Shown here: in pieces, positions 1 to 11,553 of the stretch
Layout: each line of letters begins with the position of its first letter
How positions within the stretch are numbered: the stretch's first letter is position 1
Origin: Sinorhizobium numidicum
GTDB taxonomy: Bacteria > Pseudomonadota > Alphaproteobacteria > Rhizobiales > Rhizobiaceae
Assembly (NCBI RefSeq): GCF_029892045.1
Contig: NZ_CP120367.1
Location: forward strand, 1,240,001 to 1,304,000
Reading direction: 5' to 3'
DNA length: 64,000 bases
Notes under the pieces: model-generated
What the model saw: only the letters and a program-made list of their open reading frames with translations
What the model was told of the DNA's origin: nothing
Databases searched by the model: none
Program-made: the position numbers and the translations under genes

Positions 1-577
1 CCAGCCGTTCGGCGAGCACGAAGGCTTCGCATACGGCTGCCATGGAAACGCCAAGAATCATGTTGTTGCAGATCTTCGCCGCTTGGCCGGCACCGGCATC
101 GCCGCAGTGAACGATCCTCTTGCCCATCGCTTCCAGTATGTGCTTGCCGCGAGAAAATGCCCCCTCGCTGCCGCCGACCATGAAAGTGAGCGTGCCGGCC
201 GCCGCTCCCGCGGTGCCGCCGGACACGGGCGCGTCGAGCGAGGGGCAGCCGGCATTGTCGGCGAAACCATGGACCTTGCGCGCGCTTTCGACATCGATGG
301 TCGAGCTGTCGATGAGCAGCGTGCCGGGATCGACAAATCCGAGCAACTCGTCCCAGACGTAGAGAACATGTGAACTCGCCGGCAGCATGGTGATGACGCA
401 TTCGGTCTCGCGGACCGCCTGGGAAATCGATCCAGCAATCGAAACGCCGGTCTTCGCGGCCGCATTGCGCGAAGCCTCCGAAAGGTCGAAGCCGGTGACC
501 GCATGGCCCGCCTTCACCAGATTGGCGGCCATCGGGCCGCCCATATTGCCAAGCCCGATAAAGGCGATCTTCGTCAT
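1..577 (-). CDS. mmsB: 3-hydroxyisobutyrate dehydrogenase (partial, C-terminus off the window)
   Basis: This enzyme oxidises 3-hydroxyisobutyrate to methylmalonate semialdehyde in valine breakdown, in the cytoplasm. About 192 residues of a usual ~295 are visible. The N-terminus carries the Rossmann nucleotide-binding motif GLGNMGGPMA near residues 8-17, then DAPVSGG near residue 115, and the family's catalytic-lysine segment AAKICNN near residue 170. The ATG at 575-577 follows a GGAGGAG-like ribosome site. It is the last visible gene of a leftward cluster after a hydrolase and an acyl-CoA dehydrogenase, which are the preceding valine steps. The identity is strong; only the C-terminal third is unseen. 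Confidence 0.93.
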   Translation of the reverse strand, partial: MTKIAFIGLGNMGGPMAANLVKAGHAVTGFDLSEASRNAAAKTGVSIAGSISQAVRETECVITMLPASSHVLYVWDELLGFVDPGTLLIDSSTIDVESARKVHGFADNAGCPSLDAPVSGGTAGAAAGTLTFMVGGSEGAFSRGKHILEAMGKRIVHCGDAGAGQAAKICNNMILGVSMAAVCEAFVLAERL

Positions 578-640
578 ATGCCTCTCCTCCTCAAATCCAC
601 ATCCAACGGCGCCTCTCGCGCGCGCTGCCCCGCTATCGCC

Positions 641-1708
641 TCACTCGGCGGCAAACAGTGGCGCACCATCATGTCGCTCGAAACGAGCAAGCACTTGCGG
701 CGTCACCTCCTCAAACCCGATCGCCCATTTAGGATTGCGATCCTTGTCGATCACCGCGGCCCGCACGCCTTCATAGAAGTCCCCATTGCCGAGCATGCCG
801 ATGGTCGCTGCATATTCCCGCTCCAGGCACTCGTTGAGTGTGGTGCTGGCCCGCCCGGCTCTGAGCAACGAGAGCGTGAGCTTGAGGCTGATCGCCGAGC
901 GGCTCTTCAAGAGCTGCAGCGTCTCGCGCGCGAAATCCGAGCCGTCCTCTTCCAGCGCCTCGAGAATTTGCTCGACTGTGTCGAAGGCGAAGCAACGGTC
1001 GATGAGCGAAACATGATCGAGAAGTGCGGAGGCCGGCGGCTCGCCGGAGACGGCACGGATCGCCGCAGAAATATCCTCGGCAGTGGCCGACGAGGGGAGC
1101 CTGCCGAGCGACACGACAAGCTGTTCGATCCTCTCCGACGGAACGAAGCTGTCGGCGAGCCGCGCATAGATCGCCGCCGCCGCACCGATATCGCGCCCGG
1201 TCAAGCCCAGATAGGTGCCGAACTCGCCGGGAGCGCGCGGCAAGAGCCAGGTCGCGCCGATATCGGTGAAATAGCCGATTCCCGTCTCCGGCATGGCGAG
1301 CCGCGTGCTCTCGGTGACGACCCGGTGGCTGCCATGGGAGGAAATGCCGACTCCGCCGCCCATGACGATGCCGTTCATGATCGCGATATAGGGCTTGGCA
1401 TAGGCCGAAATGCGGCTGTTGACGATGAACTCCTCGCGCCAAAATTGCGCGCCCTCATGCGGCCGTTCGCGGCCGCTCTCGTAGATCATGCGGATATCGC
1501 CGCCGGCGCAAAGGCCGCGCTCGCCCTCGCCCGTCACGAGAACGGCGGCAATCGCCGGATCGTGCTCGAAATCGGTAAGCGCCTTGTCGATAGCGCGGAT
1601 CATCGCCAGGTTAAGGCTGTTCAGCGCGCGCGGCCGGTTGAGCCGGAGCCTGCCGATCGCGCCGTCGCGCTCGACGATGACTTCCGGCAATGCGGTCTGC
1701 ATCTCCAT
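641..1708 (-). CDS. 3-hydroxyisobutyryl-CoA hydrolase (crotonase superfamily)
   Basis: The product is 355 residues, the usual length for the HIBCH branch of the crotonase fold. HIBCH enzymes remove CoA from 3-hydroxyisobutyryl-CoA, giving the substrate of the neighbouring MmsB. The oxyanion-hole segments are visible as LCAGGDIR near residue 66 and MGGGVGISSHG near residue 115, followed by the HIBCH-type stretch MPETGIGYFTD that holds the catalytic Glu. Plain enoyl-CoA hydratases are shorter (~260 aa) and lack this pattern. The gene lies 12 bases after the acyl-CoA dehydrogenase and 63 bases before mmsB on the same strand, so all three are probably co-transcribed. Confidence 0.88.
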   Translation of the reverse strand: MEMQTALPEVIVERDGAIGRLRLNRPRALNSLNLAMIRAIDKALTDFEHDPAIAAVLVTGEGERGLCAGGDIRMIYESGRERPHEGAQFWREEFIVNSRISAYAKPYIAIMNGIVMGGGVGISSHGSHRVVTESTRLAMPETGIGYFTDIGATWLLPRAPGEFGTYLGLTGRDIGAAAAIYARLADSFVPSERIEQLVVSLGRLPSSATAEDISAAIRAVSGEPPASALLDHVSLIDRCFAFDTVEQILEALEEDGSDFARETLQLLKSRSAISLKLTLSLLRAGRASTTLNECLEREYAATIGMLGNGDFYEGVRAAVIDKDRNPKWAIGFEEVTPQVLARFERHDGAPLFAAE

Positions 1709-1720
1709 GGAGTGTCCTTC

Positions 1721-2863
1721 CTATTTCCGTCCCATGATCGCCCGCGACACGATCAGCCGCATGATCTCGTTGGTACCTTCGAGTATCTGGTGCACCCTCA
1801 GGTCCCTGACAATCTTCTCGACGCCATAATCGGCGAGATAGCCATAGCCGCCGTGCAATTGCAGCGCGTCGTTGGCCACAGTAAAGCAGCGGTCGGTGAC
1901 GAAGCGCTTGGCCATGGCGCAGAGCTTGGTCGCCTCCGGATCCCCCGCGTCGAGCGCCGCGGCCGCCCGCCAGAGGAAGGTGCGGGCGATTTCGAGATCG
2001 GTCGCCATATCCGCCAGGCGGAACTGCAGCGCCTGGAACTCGCCAATCGCACGCCCGAAAGCGCGCCGCTCCTGGACATAGGCGAGCGCCTTGTCGAAGG
2101 CGGCTTGTGCGCCGCCGAGCGAGGCTGCGGCGATGTTCAGCCGGCCGCCGTCGAGACCGGCCATGGCGATCTTGAAGCCTTCGCCTTCGGCACCCAATCG
2201 GTTCTCGGTCGCGACGCGGACATTGTCCAGCATCACCGCCCGCGTCGGCTGGGCGTGCCAGCCCATCTTCTTCTCATTGGCGCCGAAGGTCAGCCCCGGC
2301 GTGTCCTTCTCAACGACGAAGGCGGAAATGCCCTTCGGTCCCTCCTCGCCGGTGCGAGCCATGACGATGTAGAGGCCGGATTCGCCGGCGCCGGAGATGA
2401 ACTGCTTCTGGCCTGTCAGCACATAGGCGTCACCTTCGCGCACCGCTTTGGTTTTCAAGGCCGCCGCGTCCGAACCGGAGCCGGGCTCGGTCAGGCAATA
2501 GCTCGCCAGCGTCTCCATCGTCAGGAGCGGCGGCAGCAGCCGCTGGCGCTGCTCGTCCGTACCGTAGCGATCGATCATGCCGGCGCACATGTTGTGGATG
2601 GAGACGAAGGAGGCGATCGAGGGGCAGCCGGTGGCGAGTGCCTCGATAATCATCGCCGCATCGAGACGCGTGAGCCCGGTGCCGCCGATATCGTCGCGGA
2701 TATAGATGCCGGCCATGCCGAGCGCCGCCGCAGCGCGCAGCGTCTCTACCGGAAAGTGTTTCTGCTGGTCCCAGTCGACGGCATGGGGCGCCAATTCGTC
2801 CCGGGCAAAATCGAGCGCCATCGCGCGGATGGCCTCCTGCTCCTCCGACAGGCGAAAATCCAT
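1721..2863 (-). CDS. Acyl-CoA dehydrogenase, isobutyryl-CoA type
   Basis: This 380-residue FAD enzyme would oxidise isobutyryl-CoA to methacrylyl-CoA, passing electrons to ETF. The order is N-terminal helical domain, beta domain with YCLTEPGSGSDA near residue 130, and C-terminal helical domain with GGYGYLADYGVEK. Near the C-terminus lies QILEGTNEIM, whose Glu is the usual catalytic base in short-chain members. I chose the ATG at 2861-2863 because GGGAGGA lies about seven bases upstream; the ATG six bases earlier is too close to that site. Substrate assignment rests on the adjacent hydrolase and mmsB; a 2-methylbutyryl-type substrate is possible. Confidence 0.88.
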   Translation of the reverse strand: MDFRLSEEQEAIRAMALDFARDELAPHAVDWDQQKHFPVETLRAAAALGMAGIYIRDDIGGTGLTRLDAAMIIEALATGCPSIASFVSIHNMCAGMIDRYGTDEQRQRLLPPLLTMETLASYCLTEPGSGSDAAALKTKAVREGDAYVLTGQKQFISGAGESGLYIVMARTGEEGPKGISAFVVEKDTPGLTFGANEKKMGWHAQPTRAVMLDNVRVATENRLGAEGEGFKIAMAGLDGGRLNIAAASLGGAQAAFDKALAYVQERRAFGRAIGEFQALQFRLADMATDLEIARTFLWRAAAALDAGDPEATKLCAMAKRFVTDRCFTVANDALQLHGGYGYLADYGVEKIVRDLRVHQILEGTNEIMRLIVSRAIMGRK

Positions 2864-2928
2864 ATGCATGTCCTCCCTGACCGCACATTGACTGCTTCTG
2901 CCCCTACTACACCAAACTTCGTACAGGC

Positions 2929-2970
2929 ACAGACGCAAATTCACACAGCGTCTGTTCAGAAACGAACAGA
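2929..2970. promoter_or_regulatory. Two overlapping palindromes upstream of the valine cluster
   Basis: ACAGACGC (2929-2936) pairs with GCGTCTGT (2948-2955) across 11 bases. TCTGTTC (2951-2957) pairs with GAACAGA (2964-2970) across 6 bases. The arms share bases 2951-2955, so only one fold can form at a time. They lie between the regulator's stop codon and the acyl-CoA dehydrogenase start. They could be an operator or part of a terminator; there is no T-run to favour a terminator. Confidence 0.4.
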
Positions 2971-2978
2971 GATGAGGC

Positions 2979-4396
2979 TCAGCTCTCGCTTAGACGATAC
3001 GGCAGAGCGCCGCGCATGTCATGGTCGACGACCAGCTTGCGCTTCAGCGGCGGCACGGCGCGGCTTGCGCATTTGGTGCGCTCGCAGATGCGGCAGGAGA
3101 TGCCGATCGGATCGAAGGCGGCGCGGTTGCCGAGGTCCATGTCGTCGGCATAGACGAAGGCGTCGGCGTAGGAGATCTCGCAGCCGAGTGCCAAGGCGTA
3201 GCGCGGATGGGCGGCGCGGTAGCCGCCCCCACCCTTGGTGATCTGGGTGGCGAGACAGAGATAACGCACGCCGTCCGGCGTCTCGGCGAGCTGGCGGATG
3301 ATTCTGCCCGGCGTCTCGAAAGCCTGATGCACGTTCCAGAGGGGACAGGCCGCACCGAACCGGGCGAATTGCAGCTTGGCCGCGCTGTGACGCTTGGTAA
3401 TGTTGCCTGCCCGGTCGATGCGGGCGAAGAAGATCGGAATACCCTTCTGTCCCGGCCGTTGCAGGGTCGAAAGCCGGTGGCAGACCTGCTCGAGCGATGC
3501 GCCGAACCGGGCGGCGAGCAGTTCCATGTCATGCCTCAAGTCGCGGGCTGCCTTGAGAAAGGACTGGTAGGGCAGGATCAGGGCGCCGGCGAAATAATTC
3601 TGCAGGCCGATGCGACAGATCTCATAGGCCTCTTCAGTGCGGAAGCCGGCACTGCCGGCGATCCGATCGATCTCCTCGCGGGCATGAAGCTGGGCGATCT
3701 GCAGCGCGAGTTGGAAGTCACGCGTGGCCGCCGGCGCGTAAGGGTTCACGGTCAGGATGCGGGCGCGCGGGTCGAAGCGGCGGATCGCTCGTCGCCGGCA
3801 ACGCCGCGGACGACGCGCACACCGTGCCGCTGTTCGAGATAGGTCGCGAGCGCGGCGTGATTGTCACCCTCCCCGAGACCGAGTTCGCCGGCAAGCTTCT
3901 CGGCGAGAGAGTCGACCTCGTGAATATAGTTGTCAACGAAGTGGAAGAAGTCGCGCACCTCCTCGTAGGGAGTCGTCTCGACGAAGGAGGCGCCGCGGCC
4001 GATCGTATCGTCGATGCTCGCGAGTTGTTCGCTGTTGCGCCTATAGGCCTGATGGCACTTGATCAGCGCATGCGCCAGCCCAGGCGCATTCTGGGCGACG
4101 AGCTTCAGTTCCTGAAGGCTCGGCGAATAGGTCTCGAACAGCGGATCGCTCAGCGCCTCCGAGAGAGCAGATAGCAGTCTGTCGCCCTCGCCAGAGGAAA
4201 GCTCGGCGATATCGATCTGGAATTTTTCCGCAAGCGCAAGAAGCACCGCGGCCGAGACCGGCCGCTGATTGTTCTCGATCTGGTTCAGATAGCTCGTCGA
4301 GATGCCGATGCGCTCGGCGAACTGCCCCTGCGTCGCGCGGTTTGCTTCGCGCAGTTCCCGAACCTTGCGGCCGATGTAAAGCTTGCCGATCGCCAT
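2979..4396 (-). pseudogene. RamB/ScfR-family short-chain fatty-acyl regulator, split by a frameshift
   Basis: Two reading frames on the same strand form one protein of about 470 residues. The first (3752-4396) has an N-terminal Xre-type HTH with ATQGQFAERIGISTSYLNQIE near residues 21-41. The second (2979-3749) carries the C-terminal domain of this family with the cysteine segment CRICERTKC. The frames meet near 3788. Adding one base there restores GDEAIRRFDPRARIL..., which runs smoothly into the second frame. So this is a single-base deletion, either a real lesion or a sequencing error. The family activates propionyl-CoA/methylmalonyl genes in other alphaproteobacteria, which fits the divergent pccB. 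The upstream half alone could still bind DNA. Confidence 0.75.
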
Positions 4397-4405
4397 GTTC
4401 GCAAC

Positions 4406-4449
4406 TTTGCAATTTACGTTTTACAATGTTCTATGTTCCACATTTGCAC
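4406..4449. promoter_or_regulatory. Possible RamB/ScfR-type boxes in the regulator-pccB gap
   Basis: TTTGCAA at 4406-4412 and TTTGCAC at 4443-4449 lie in the 141-base divergent gap. RamB-type regulators are known to bind TTTGC-containing sites, so these may be the operator for pccB and for autoregulation. The assignment is inference from motif and position only. Confidence 0.3.
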
Positions 4450-4537
4450 ATGATCGGCAGTTTTGCCAGGCGACCTTCGACGCTATTGCGATCCTTGCGA
4501 AGCCTCTGCACAATCAGCAAAAAATGGGAGGAGAGCA

Positions 4538-6070
4538 ATGCGCGCCATACTTGAACAGGTCGAGGGCCGCCGGGCGCAGGCAAGGGCCGGCGGCGGCGAG
4601 CGCCGCGTCATTGCGCAGCACGGCAAGGGCAAGCTCACGGCGCGCGAACGCATCGATGTGCTGCTCGACGAGGGGTCTTTCGAAGAATACGACATGTATG
4701 TGACGCACCGCTGCGTCGATTTCGGCATGGAGAGCCAGAAGGTGGCGGGCGACGGCGTCGTCACCGGCTGGGGCACGATCAACGGCCGGCAGGTCTATGT
4801 CTTCTCGCAGGATTTCACCGTCCTTGGGGGTTCGCTCTCCGAGACCCATGCGCAGAAGATTTGCAAGATCATGGATATGGCTGCCCGCAATGGCGCGCCG
4901 GTCATCGGCCTCAATGACTCCGGCGGCGCCCGTATCCAGGAGGGTGTCGCGTCGCTTGCCGGCTACGCCGAGGTTTTCCGCCGCAATGCCGAAGTCTCCG
5001 GCGTCATTCCGCAAATTTCGGTCATCATGGGACCCTGCGCCGGCGGTGCCGTTTATTCCCCGGCGATGACGGATTTCATCTTCATGGTGCGTGACTCGTC
5101 CTACATGTTCGTGACCGGCCCCGATGTCGTGAAGACGGTCACCAATGAGATCGTCACGGCGGAGGAACTCGGCGGCGCGCGTACGCATACGACGAGGTCG
5201 TCCGTCGCCGACGGCGCCTATGAGAATGATATCGAAGCGCTCGAGCATGTCCGGCTGCTCTTCGATTTCCTGCCGCTGAACAATCGCGAGAAGCCGCCGG
5301 TGCGCCCGTTCCACGACGATCCGGGACGCCTCGAAATGCGACTCGACAGTCTGATCCCGGACAGCGCCGCCAAACCCTACGACATGAAGGAACTGATCCT
5401 CGCCGTTGCTGACGAAGGTGATTTCTTCGAGCTGCAGGCGAATTTCGCCCGCAACATCGTCATCGGCTTCATTCGGATCGAAGGCCAGACGGTTGGGGTC
5501 GTCGCAAACCAGCCGATGGTGCTTGCCGGCTGCCTCGACATCGACTCCTCGCGCAAGGCCGCTCGTTTCGTGCGCTTCTGCGATGCCTTCTCAATCCCGA
5601 TCCTGACGCTCGTCGACGTTCCCGGATTCCTCCCCGGCACCGCCCAGGAATATGGCGGCGTCATCAAGCACGGCGCCAAGTTGCTCTTCGCCTACAGCCA
5701 GGCGACCGTGCCGATGGTGACGCTGATTACCCGCAAGGCCTATGGCGGCGCCTACGACGTTATGGCGTCGAAGCACATCGGCGCCGATGTCAACTATGCC
5801 TGGCCGACAGCCGAGATCGCCGTGATGGGCGCTAAGGGAGCGACCGAGATCCTCTATCGCTCCGAGCTCGGCGATCCGGAAAAGATCGCCGCACGGACGA
5901 GGGAATACGAGGAGCGCTTCGCCAATCCTTTCGTCGCCGCCGAACGCGGCTTCATCGACGAGGTGATCATGCCCCATTCATCACGCCGCCGCATCGCGCG
6001 GGCTTTCGCCTCACTGCGCAACAAGCAGGTGGAGACGCGCTGGCGCAAGCACGACACGATACCGCTCTGA
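4538..6070 (+). CDS. pccB: Propionyl-CoA carboxylase beta chain (carboxyltransferase)
   Basis: This 510-residue subunit transfers the carboxyl group from biotin to propionyl-CoA, giving methylmalonyl-CoA. It carries [12 protein letters not shown] and [16 protein letters not shown] in the N-terminal half, and the second CoA/biotin site with [11 protein letters not shown] and [12 protein letters not shown] in the C-terminal half, all typical of PccB. The ATG at 4538 follows GGGAGGAG by about six bases; longer upstream readings lack a ribosome site. The gene is followed by a small membrane protein and pccA on the same strand, so the two subunits are probably made from one transcript. Confidence 0.96.
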   Translation: MRAILEQVEGRRAQARAGGGERRVIAQHGKGKLTARERIDVLLDEGSFEEYDMYVTHRCVDFGMESQKVAGDGVVTGWGTINGRQVYVFSQDFTVLGGSLSETHAQKICKIMDMAARNGAPVIGLNDSGGARIQEGVASLAGYAEVFRRNAEVSGVIPQISVIMGPCAGGAVYSPAMTDFIFMVRDSSYMFVTGPDVVKTVTNEIVTAEELGGARTHTTRSSVADGAYENDIEALEHVRLLFDFLPLNNREKPPVRPFHDDPGRLEMRLDSLIPDSAAKPYDMKELILAVADEGDFFELQANFARNIVIGFIRIEGQTVGVVANQPMVLAGCLDIDSSRKAARFVRFCDAFSIPILTLVDVPGFLPGTAQEYGGVIKHGAKLLFAYSQATVPMVTLITRKAYGGAYDVMASKHIGADVNYAWPTAEIAVMGAKGATEILYRSELGDPEKIAARTREYEERFANPFVAAERGFIDEVIMPHSSRRRIARAFASLRNKQVETRWRKHDTIPL

Positions 6071-6082
6071 TGGAAGTTTGCG

Positions 6083-6373
6083 ATGAAACCGGAGCATCGA
6101 CCCGTCATGACGCCTGAAGCGGCCGGCCGCGACCTTCGGCAGACGCTGTACTGGGTGGCGGTGAGTGCACTTTGCGGCATGCTCGTCGGCGCAGCTGTAG
6201 CAGGCGCGCTGATCTGGCTGAATATCGGCGCCGTTGCAACCCATATTGCGCGGGCAACCAATCCCTTCCTTGCTGTCGTTACGGTGGCTATCCCCTTCAC
6301 CCTCCTTTTTGGCGGCGCGGCGGCCGCTTCCTCCGTCGCCTTGCTGCGTTACCGGCGAAAGTTCACGCGCTGA
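6083..6373 (+). CDS. Small two-helix membrane protein between pccB and pccA
   Basis: The 96-residue product has two hydrophobic segments, roughly residues 21-50 and 62-85, with a basic C-terminal end (RYRRKFTR). I recognise no enzyme domain. It starts 12 bases after pccB and ends 29 bases before pccA, so it is embedded in the carboxylase operon. Codon use looks like that of its neighbours. The position suggests co-expression with propionate metabolism, but no function can be read from the sequence. Confidence 0.72.
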   Translation: MKPEHRPVMTPEAAGRDLRQTLYWVAVSALCGMLVGAAVAGALIWLNIGAVATHIARATNPFLAVVTVAIPFTLLFGGAAAASSVALLRYRRKFTR

Positions 6374-6402
6374 TGCGACAGAAGGGATTCAAAGAGAAAC
6401 GC

Positions 6403-8406
<2,004 letters not shown>

Positions 8407-8437
8407 TGGAAGCGGGACTTCCAGGGGAGGCGTTGAC

Positions 8438-8616
8438 ACCCCCCTCTGCCCTGCCGGGCATCTCCCCCACAAGGGGGGAGATTGGCAAGGGGCGGGCTCG
8501 CCGCTTCCTCTGTACGAAAGCCTTGGCCGCGCTGCATGAGGTCGAAGTGGCGCAAAACGGTGCCTCCTCTATATCCCCCCTTGTTGGGGAGATGCCCGGC
8601 AGCGCCGAGGGGGGTG
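8438..8616. repeat. RIME-like long palindromic intergenic element
   Basis: The stretch at 8438-8478 (CACCCCCC TCTGCCCTGCCGGGCATC and on to ACAAGGGG) is nearly identical to the reverse complement of 8576-8616, with about 95 bases between the arms. This is the architecture and sequence style of the Rhizobium intergenic mosaic element RIME. It sits between pccA and bhbA. In RNA it would fold into a very strong stem-loop, which may stabilise the upstream mRNA or separate the two genes. Confidence 0.8.
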
Positions 8617-8658
8617 CCCCGCACAGCGAGCGAGTCCGCTTTGAATGGAGTGGCGCCG

Positions 8659-10797
8659 ATGACTGACAAGACACTCAAAGACTGGGAAACTCTCGCCGTG
8701 CGCGAGCTGAACGCCTCGCCGGAAAGCCTCACCTGGCACACGCCGGAGGGCATCGACGTCAAGCCGCTCTATACGCGCGAGGATCTTGCCGGCATTGGGC
8801 ACCTCGATTCGCTGCCCGGCTTCGAGCCCTTCGTGCGTGGACCGCGCGCGACGATGTATGCTGGCCGGCCCTGGACTATCCGGCAATATGCCGGCTTCTC
8901 CACCGCAGAGGCTTCCAATGCCTTCTATCGGCGGAACCTCGCCGCCGGGCAGCAGGGCGTGTCGGTCGCCTTCGACCTTGCCACCCATCGCGGCTATGAC
9001 AGCGACCATCCGCGCGTCGTCGGCGACGTCGGCAAGGCGGGGGTCGCCATCGACTCGGTCGAGGACATGAAGATCCTCTTCGACGGCATTCCGCTCGACA
9101 AGATCTCGGTCTCGATGACGATGAACGGCGCGGTCATCCCGATCCTCGCCAATTTCATCGTCGCCGGCGAGGAACAGGGGGTCTCCCGCGACAAGCTCTC
9201 CGGGACCATCCAGAACGACATCCTCAAGGAGTTCATGGTCCGCAACACCTATATCTATCCGCCCGAACCCTCGATGCGGATCGTCGCCGACATCATCGAG
9301 TTCACGGCGAAGGAGATGCCGAAGTTCAATTCGATCTCGATCTCCGGCTATCACATGCAGGAGGCCGGAGCGACGCTGGTGCAGGAGCTTGCCTTCACCC
9401 TTGCCGACGGGCGCGAATATGTGCGCGCGGCGCTTGCCAAGGGGCTGAATGTCGACGATTTCGCCGGCCGGCTTTCCTTCTTCTTCGCCATCGGCATGAA
9501 TTTCTTCATGGAGGCCGCGAAGCTCCGTGCGGCGCGCTTCCTGTGGACGCGGATCATGAAGGAGTTCGAGCCGAAGAACGCATCCTCGCTGATGCTGAGG
9601 ACCCACTGCCAGACATCCGGCGTGTCCCTTGCCGAGCAGGATCCCTACAACAATATCATCCGCACCGCCTTTGAGGCGATGTCGGCGGTGCTGGGCGGTA
9701 CGCAGTCGCTGCACACCAACTCCTTCGACGAGGCGATGGCGCTGCCAACGGATTTTTCCGCCCGGATCGCCCGCAACACACAGCTCATCCTGCAGCACGA
9801 GGCGGGCGTGACGAAGGTCGTCGATCCGCTCGCCGGCTCCTATTATGTCGAGAGCCTGACGAACGAGCTTGCGGAAAAGGCCTGGGCCTTGATCGAGGAA
9901 GTGGAAGCGGTCGGCGGCATGACCAAGGCGGTCGATGCCGGCCTGCCGAAGCGGTTGATCGAAGAGGCCGCGACGCGCCGCCAGGCGGCGGTCGATAAGG
10001 GCGAGGAAGTCATCGTCGGCGTCAACAAACACCGGCTCGAAAACGAGGAGCCGCTCGACATTCTCCAGATCGACAACTCGGCTGTCCGCGCAGCACAGAT
10101 CAGGCGTATCGAAGAGACGAAACGGCGCCGGGACTCACAAAAGGTGAAGGAATCGATTGAGGCGCTGGCCGAGGTGGCAAGGAGCGGCAAGGGCAATCTG
10201 CTCGCGGCCGCCGTCGAAGCTGCACGGGCGCGCGCGACCGTCGGCGAAATCTCGGACGCGATGCGGCAAGCCTTCGGCGACCATACCGCGATCCCGGAAG
10301 TCGTTACCGACATCTACGGCAAGGCCTTTGAGGGCGACCCGGAACTCGGCGTGCTCGCCGGGCGGCTCGGCGAAGTCACCAAGCGGCTCGGTCACAAGCC
10401 GAAGATCATGGTCGCCAAACTCGGCCAGGACGGGCACGACCGCGGCGCCAAGCTGATCGCCTCGGCCTTCGGCGACATCGGCTTCGATGTCGTTGCGGGC
10501 CCGCTTTTCCAGACGCCGGAGGAGGCCGCAGAACTGGCACTGGCCGAAGAGGTTACTGTCGTCGGTGTGTCCTCGCTTGCGGCCGGTCACAAGACGCTGA
10601 TGCCGCAGCTCGCCGAAGCGCTGAAGAAGCGCGGCGGCGAAGACATCATCGTCGTCTGCGGCGGCGTCATCCCACGACAGGATTATCAATATCTGATGGA
10701 GAACGGCGTCTCCGCCGTCTTCGGCCCTGGCACGCATGTGCTCGATGCCGCCCGCGCGCTGCTCGATCTCATCGAAGGCAAGCGGCGGAACGTCTGA
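8659..10797 (+). CDS. bhbA: Methylmalonyl-CoA mutase
   Basis: This 712-residue B12 enzyme interconverts methylmalonyl-CoA and succinyl-CoA, the step after PccAB. The N-terminal TIM barrel has GLS-type substrate residues including [20 protein letters not shown] near residue 70 and YPPEPSMRI near residue 200. The C-terminal Rossmann domain has the cobalamin motif [12 protein letters not shown] near residue 590, with the cobalt-binding His. Length matches the single-chain homodimeric form. The start at 8659 follows the palindromic element; upstream in-frame sequence lies inside that element. Rhizobia call the gene bhbA because mutants fail on hydroxybutyrate. Confidence 0.96.
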   Translation: MTDKTLKDWETLAVRELNASPESLTWHTPEGIDVKPLYTREDLAGIGHLDSLPGFEPFVRGPRATMYAGRPWTIRQYAGFSTAEASNAFYRRNLAAGQQGVSVAFDLATHRGYDSDHPRVVGDVGKAGVAIDSVEDMKILFDGIPLDKISVSMTMNGAVIPILANFIVAGEEQGVSRDKLSGTIQNDILKEFMVRNTYIYPPEPSMRIVADIIEFTAKEMPKFNSISISGYHMQEAGATLVQELAFTLADGREYVRAALAKGLNVDDFAGRLSFFFAIGMNFFMEAAKLRAARFLWTRIMKEFEPKNASSLMLRTHCQTSGVSLAEQDPYNNIIRTAFEAMSAVLGGTQSLHTNSFDEAMALPTDFSARIARNTQLILQHEAGVTKVVDPLAGSYYVESLTNELAEKAWALIEEVEAVGGMTKAVDAGLPKRLIEEAATRRQAAVDKGEEVIVGVNKHRLENEEPLDILQIDNSAVRAAQIRRIEETKRRRDSQKVKESIEALAEVARSGKGNLLAAAVEAARARATVGEISDAMRQAFGDHTAIPEVVTDIYGKAFEGDPELGVLAGRLGEVTKRLGHKPKIMVAKLGQDGHDRGAKLIASAFGDIGFDVVAGPLFQTPEEAAELALAEEVTVVGVSSLAAGHKTLMPQLAEALKKRGGEDIIVVCGGVIPRQDYQYLMENGVSAVFGPGTHVLDAARALLDLIEGKRRNV

Positions 10798-10914
10798 CGT
10801 TTGCGTGAAAGCGGAATGGCCCTTGCCTTCTCTTCGGCACGGGGGACAATTGGATGGTGCCGCGCCCAAACGGATTAGAAAAGTGCAATGCGCGGATCGC
10901 CAGGGAGGACGGCA

Positions 10915-11502
10915 ATGCGAAAGCTTCAGGCGCAAGGAGTCCATCACATCACGCTCGTCGGCGCGGACCGGCAGACATCGATCGACTTCTGGGAGGGCAT
11001 TCTCGGCATGCCCTTCATCTTCGAACAGCCGAACCTCGACAGGGCCTCGGAGAGCCATCTCTATTTCGATCCGGGGGACGGTCGCCTCATCACCGTCTTC
11101 ACGGATGAGACTCGCAAGCCCGATCCGAAACGTACATCGACGGATACCGGCTGCGTCCATCACATCGCCTTCGCCGTTTCGCGTGCGACGTTCCAGCAGG
11201 CGGTCGAGCGTCTCACCGAACGGAGCATCAGGCACAGCGGCGTGAAAGATCGCGGCTTTATGGATTCGATCTATTTCGAGGACCCGCTCGGCCTCCTGAT
11301 AGAACTTGCATCCTATCGCTTCGAGCCGCCGCCCGGGCATACCCATGCCGACGTGCTGATGGAGGCACATAGGATCAGGACCGCGCGCGGCGACTACAAC
11401 ATCGCCGAAGTGCATCTCGCCGACGCAATCGAGGCGCTGATCGAACGCGCGCGGCCGACGCTGTCGGCGGACCGCGCAGCGAAGAACCCATACCCTTCAT
11501 GA
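10915..11502 (+). CDS. VOC-fold glyoxalase/ring-cleaving-dioxygenase-like protein
   Basis: The 195-residue protein has paired beta-alpha-beta-beta-beta modules of the vicinal oxygen chelate fold. Likely metal ligands are the His pairs in VHHITLV (residue ~10) and VHHIAFAV (residue ~85) and the Glu in LIELAS (~130). It is longer than methylmalonyl-CoA epimerase (~135 aa), so I do not call it that despite lying next to bhbA. The ATG at 10915 follows AGGGAGGA by five bases. It may share a transcript with the following glutathione transferase. Substrate unknown. Confidence 0.75.
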   Translation: MRKLQAQGVHHITLVGADRQTSIDFWEGILGMPFIFEQPNLDRASESHLYFDPGDGRLITVFTDETRKPDPKRTSTDTGCVHHIAFAVSRATFQQAVERLTERSIRHSGVKDRGFMDSIYFEDPLGLLIELASYRFEPPPGHTHADVLMEAHRIRTARGDYNIAEVHLADAIEALIERARPTLSADRAAKNPYPS

Positions 11503-11553
11503 TGGTCCGGCGAAGATCGTTACAATAGAAGAGAGCAAGAGGGAGGATCGGAC

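Noticed and set aside
503..3241. A 912-residue open frame on the plus strand
   Set aside because: It is antisense to the hydrolase, dehydrogenase and regulator, which have clear family motifs; it has no ribosome site and an arginine-rich composition caused by high GC.
10915..11502. Methylmalonyl-CoA epimerase next to the mutase
   Set aside because: The protein is a VOC member but is 195 residues long and shows ring-cleavage/glyoxalase-type features, unlike the ~135-residue epimerase.
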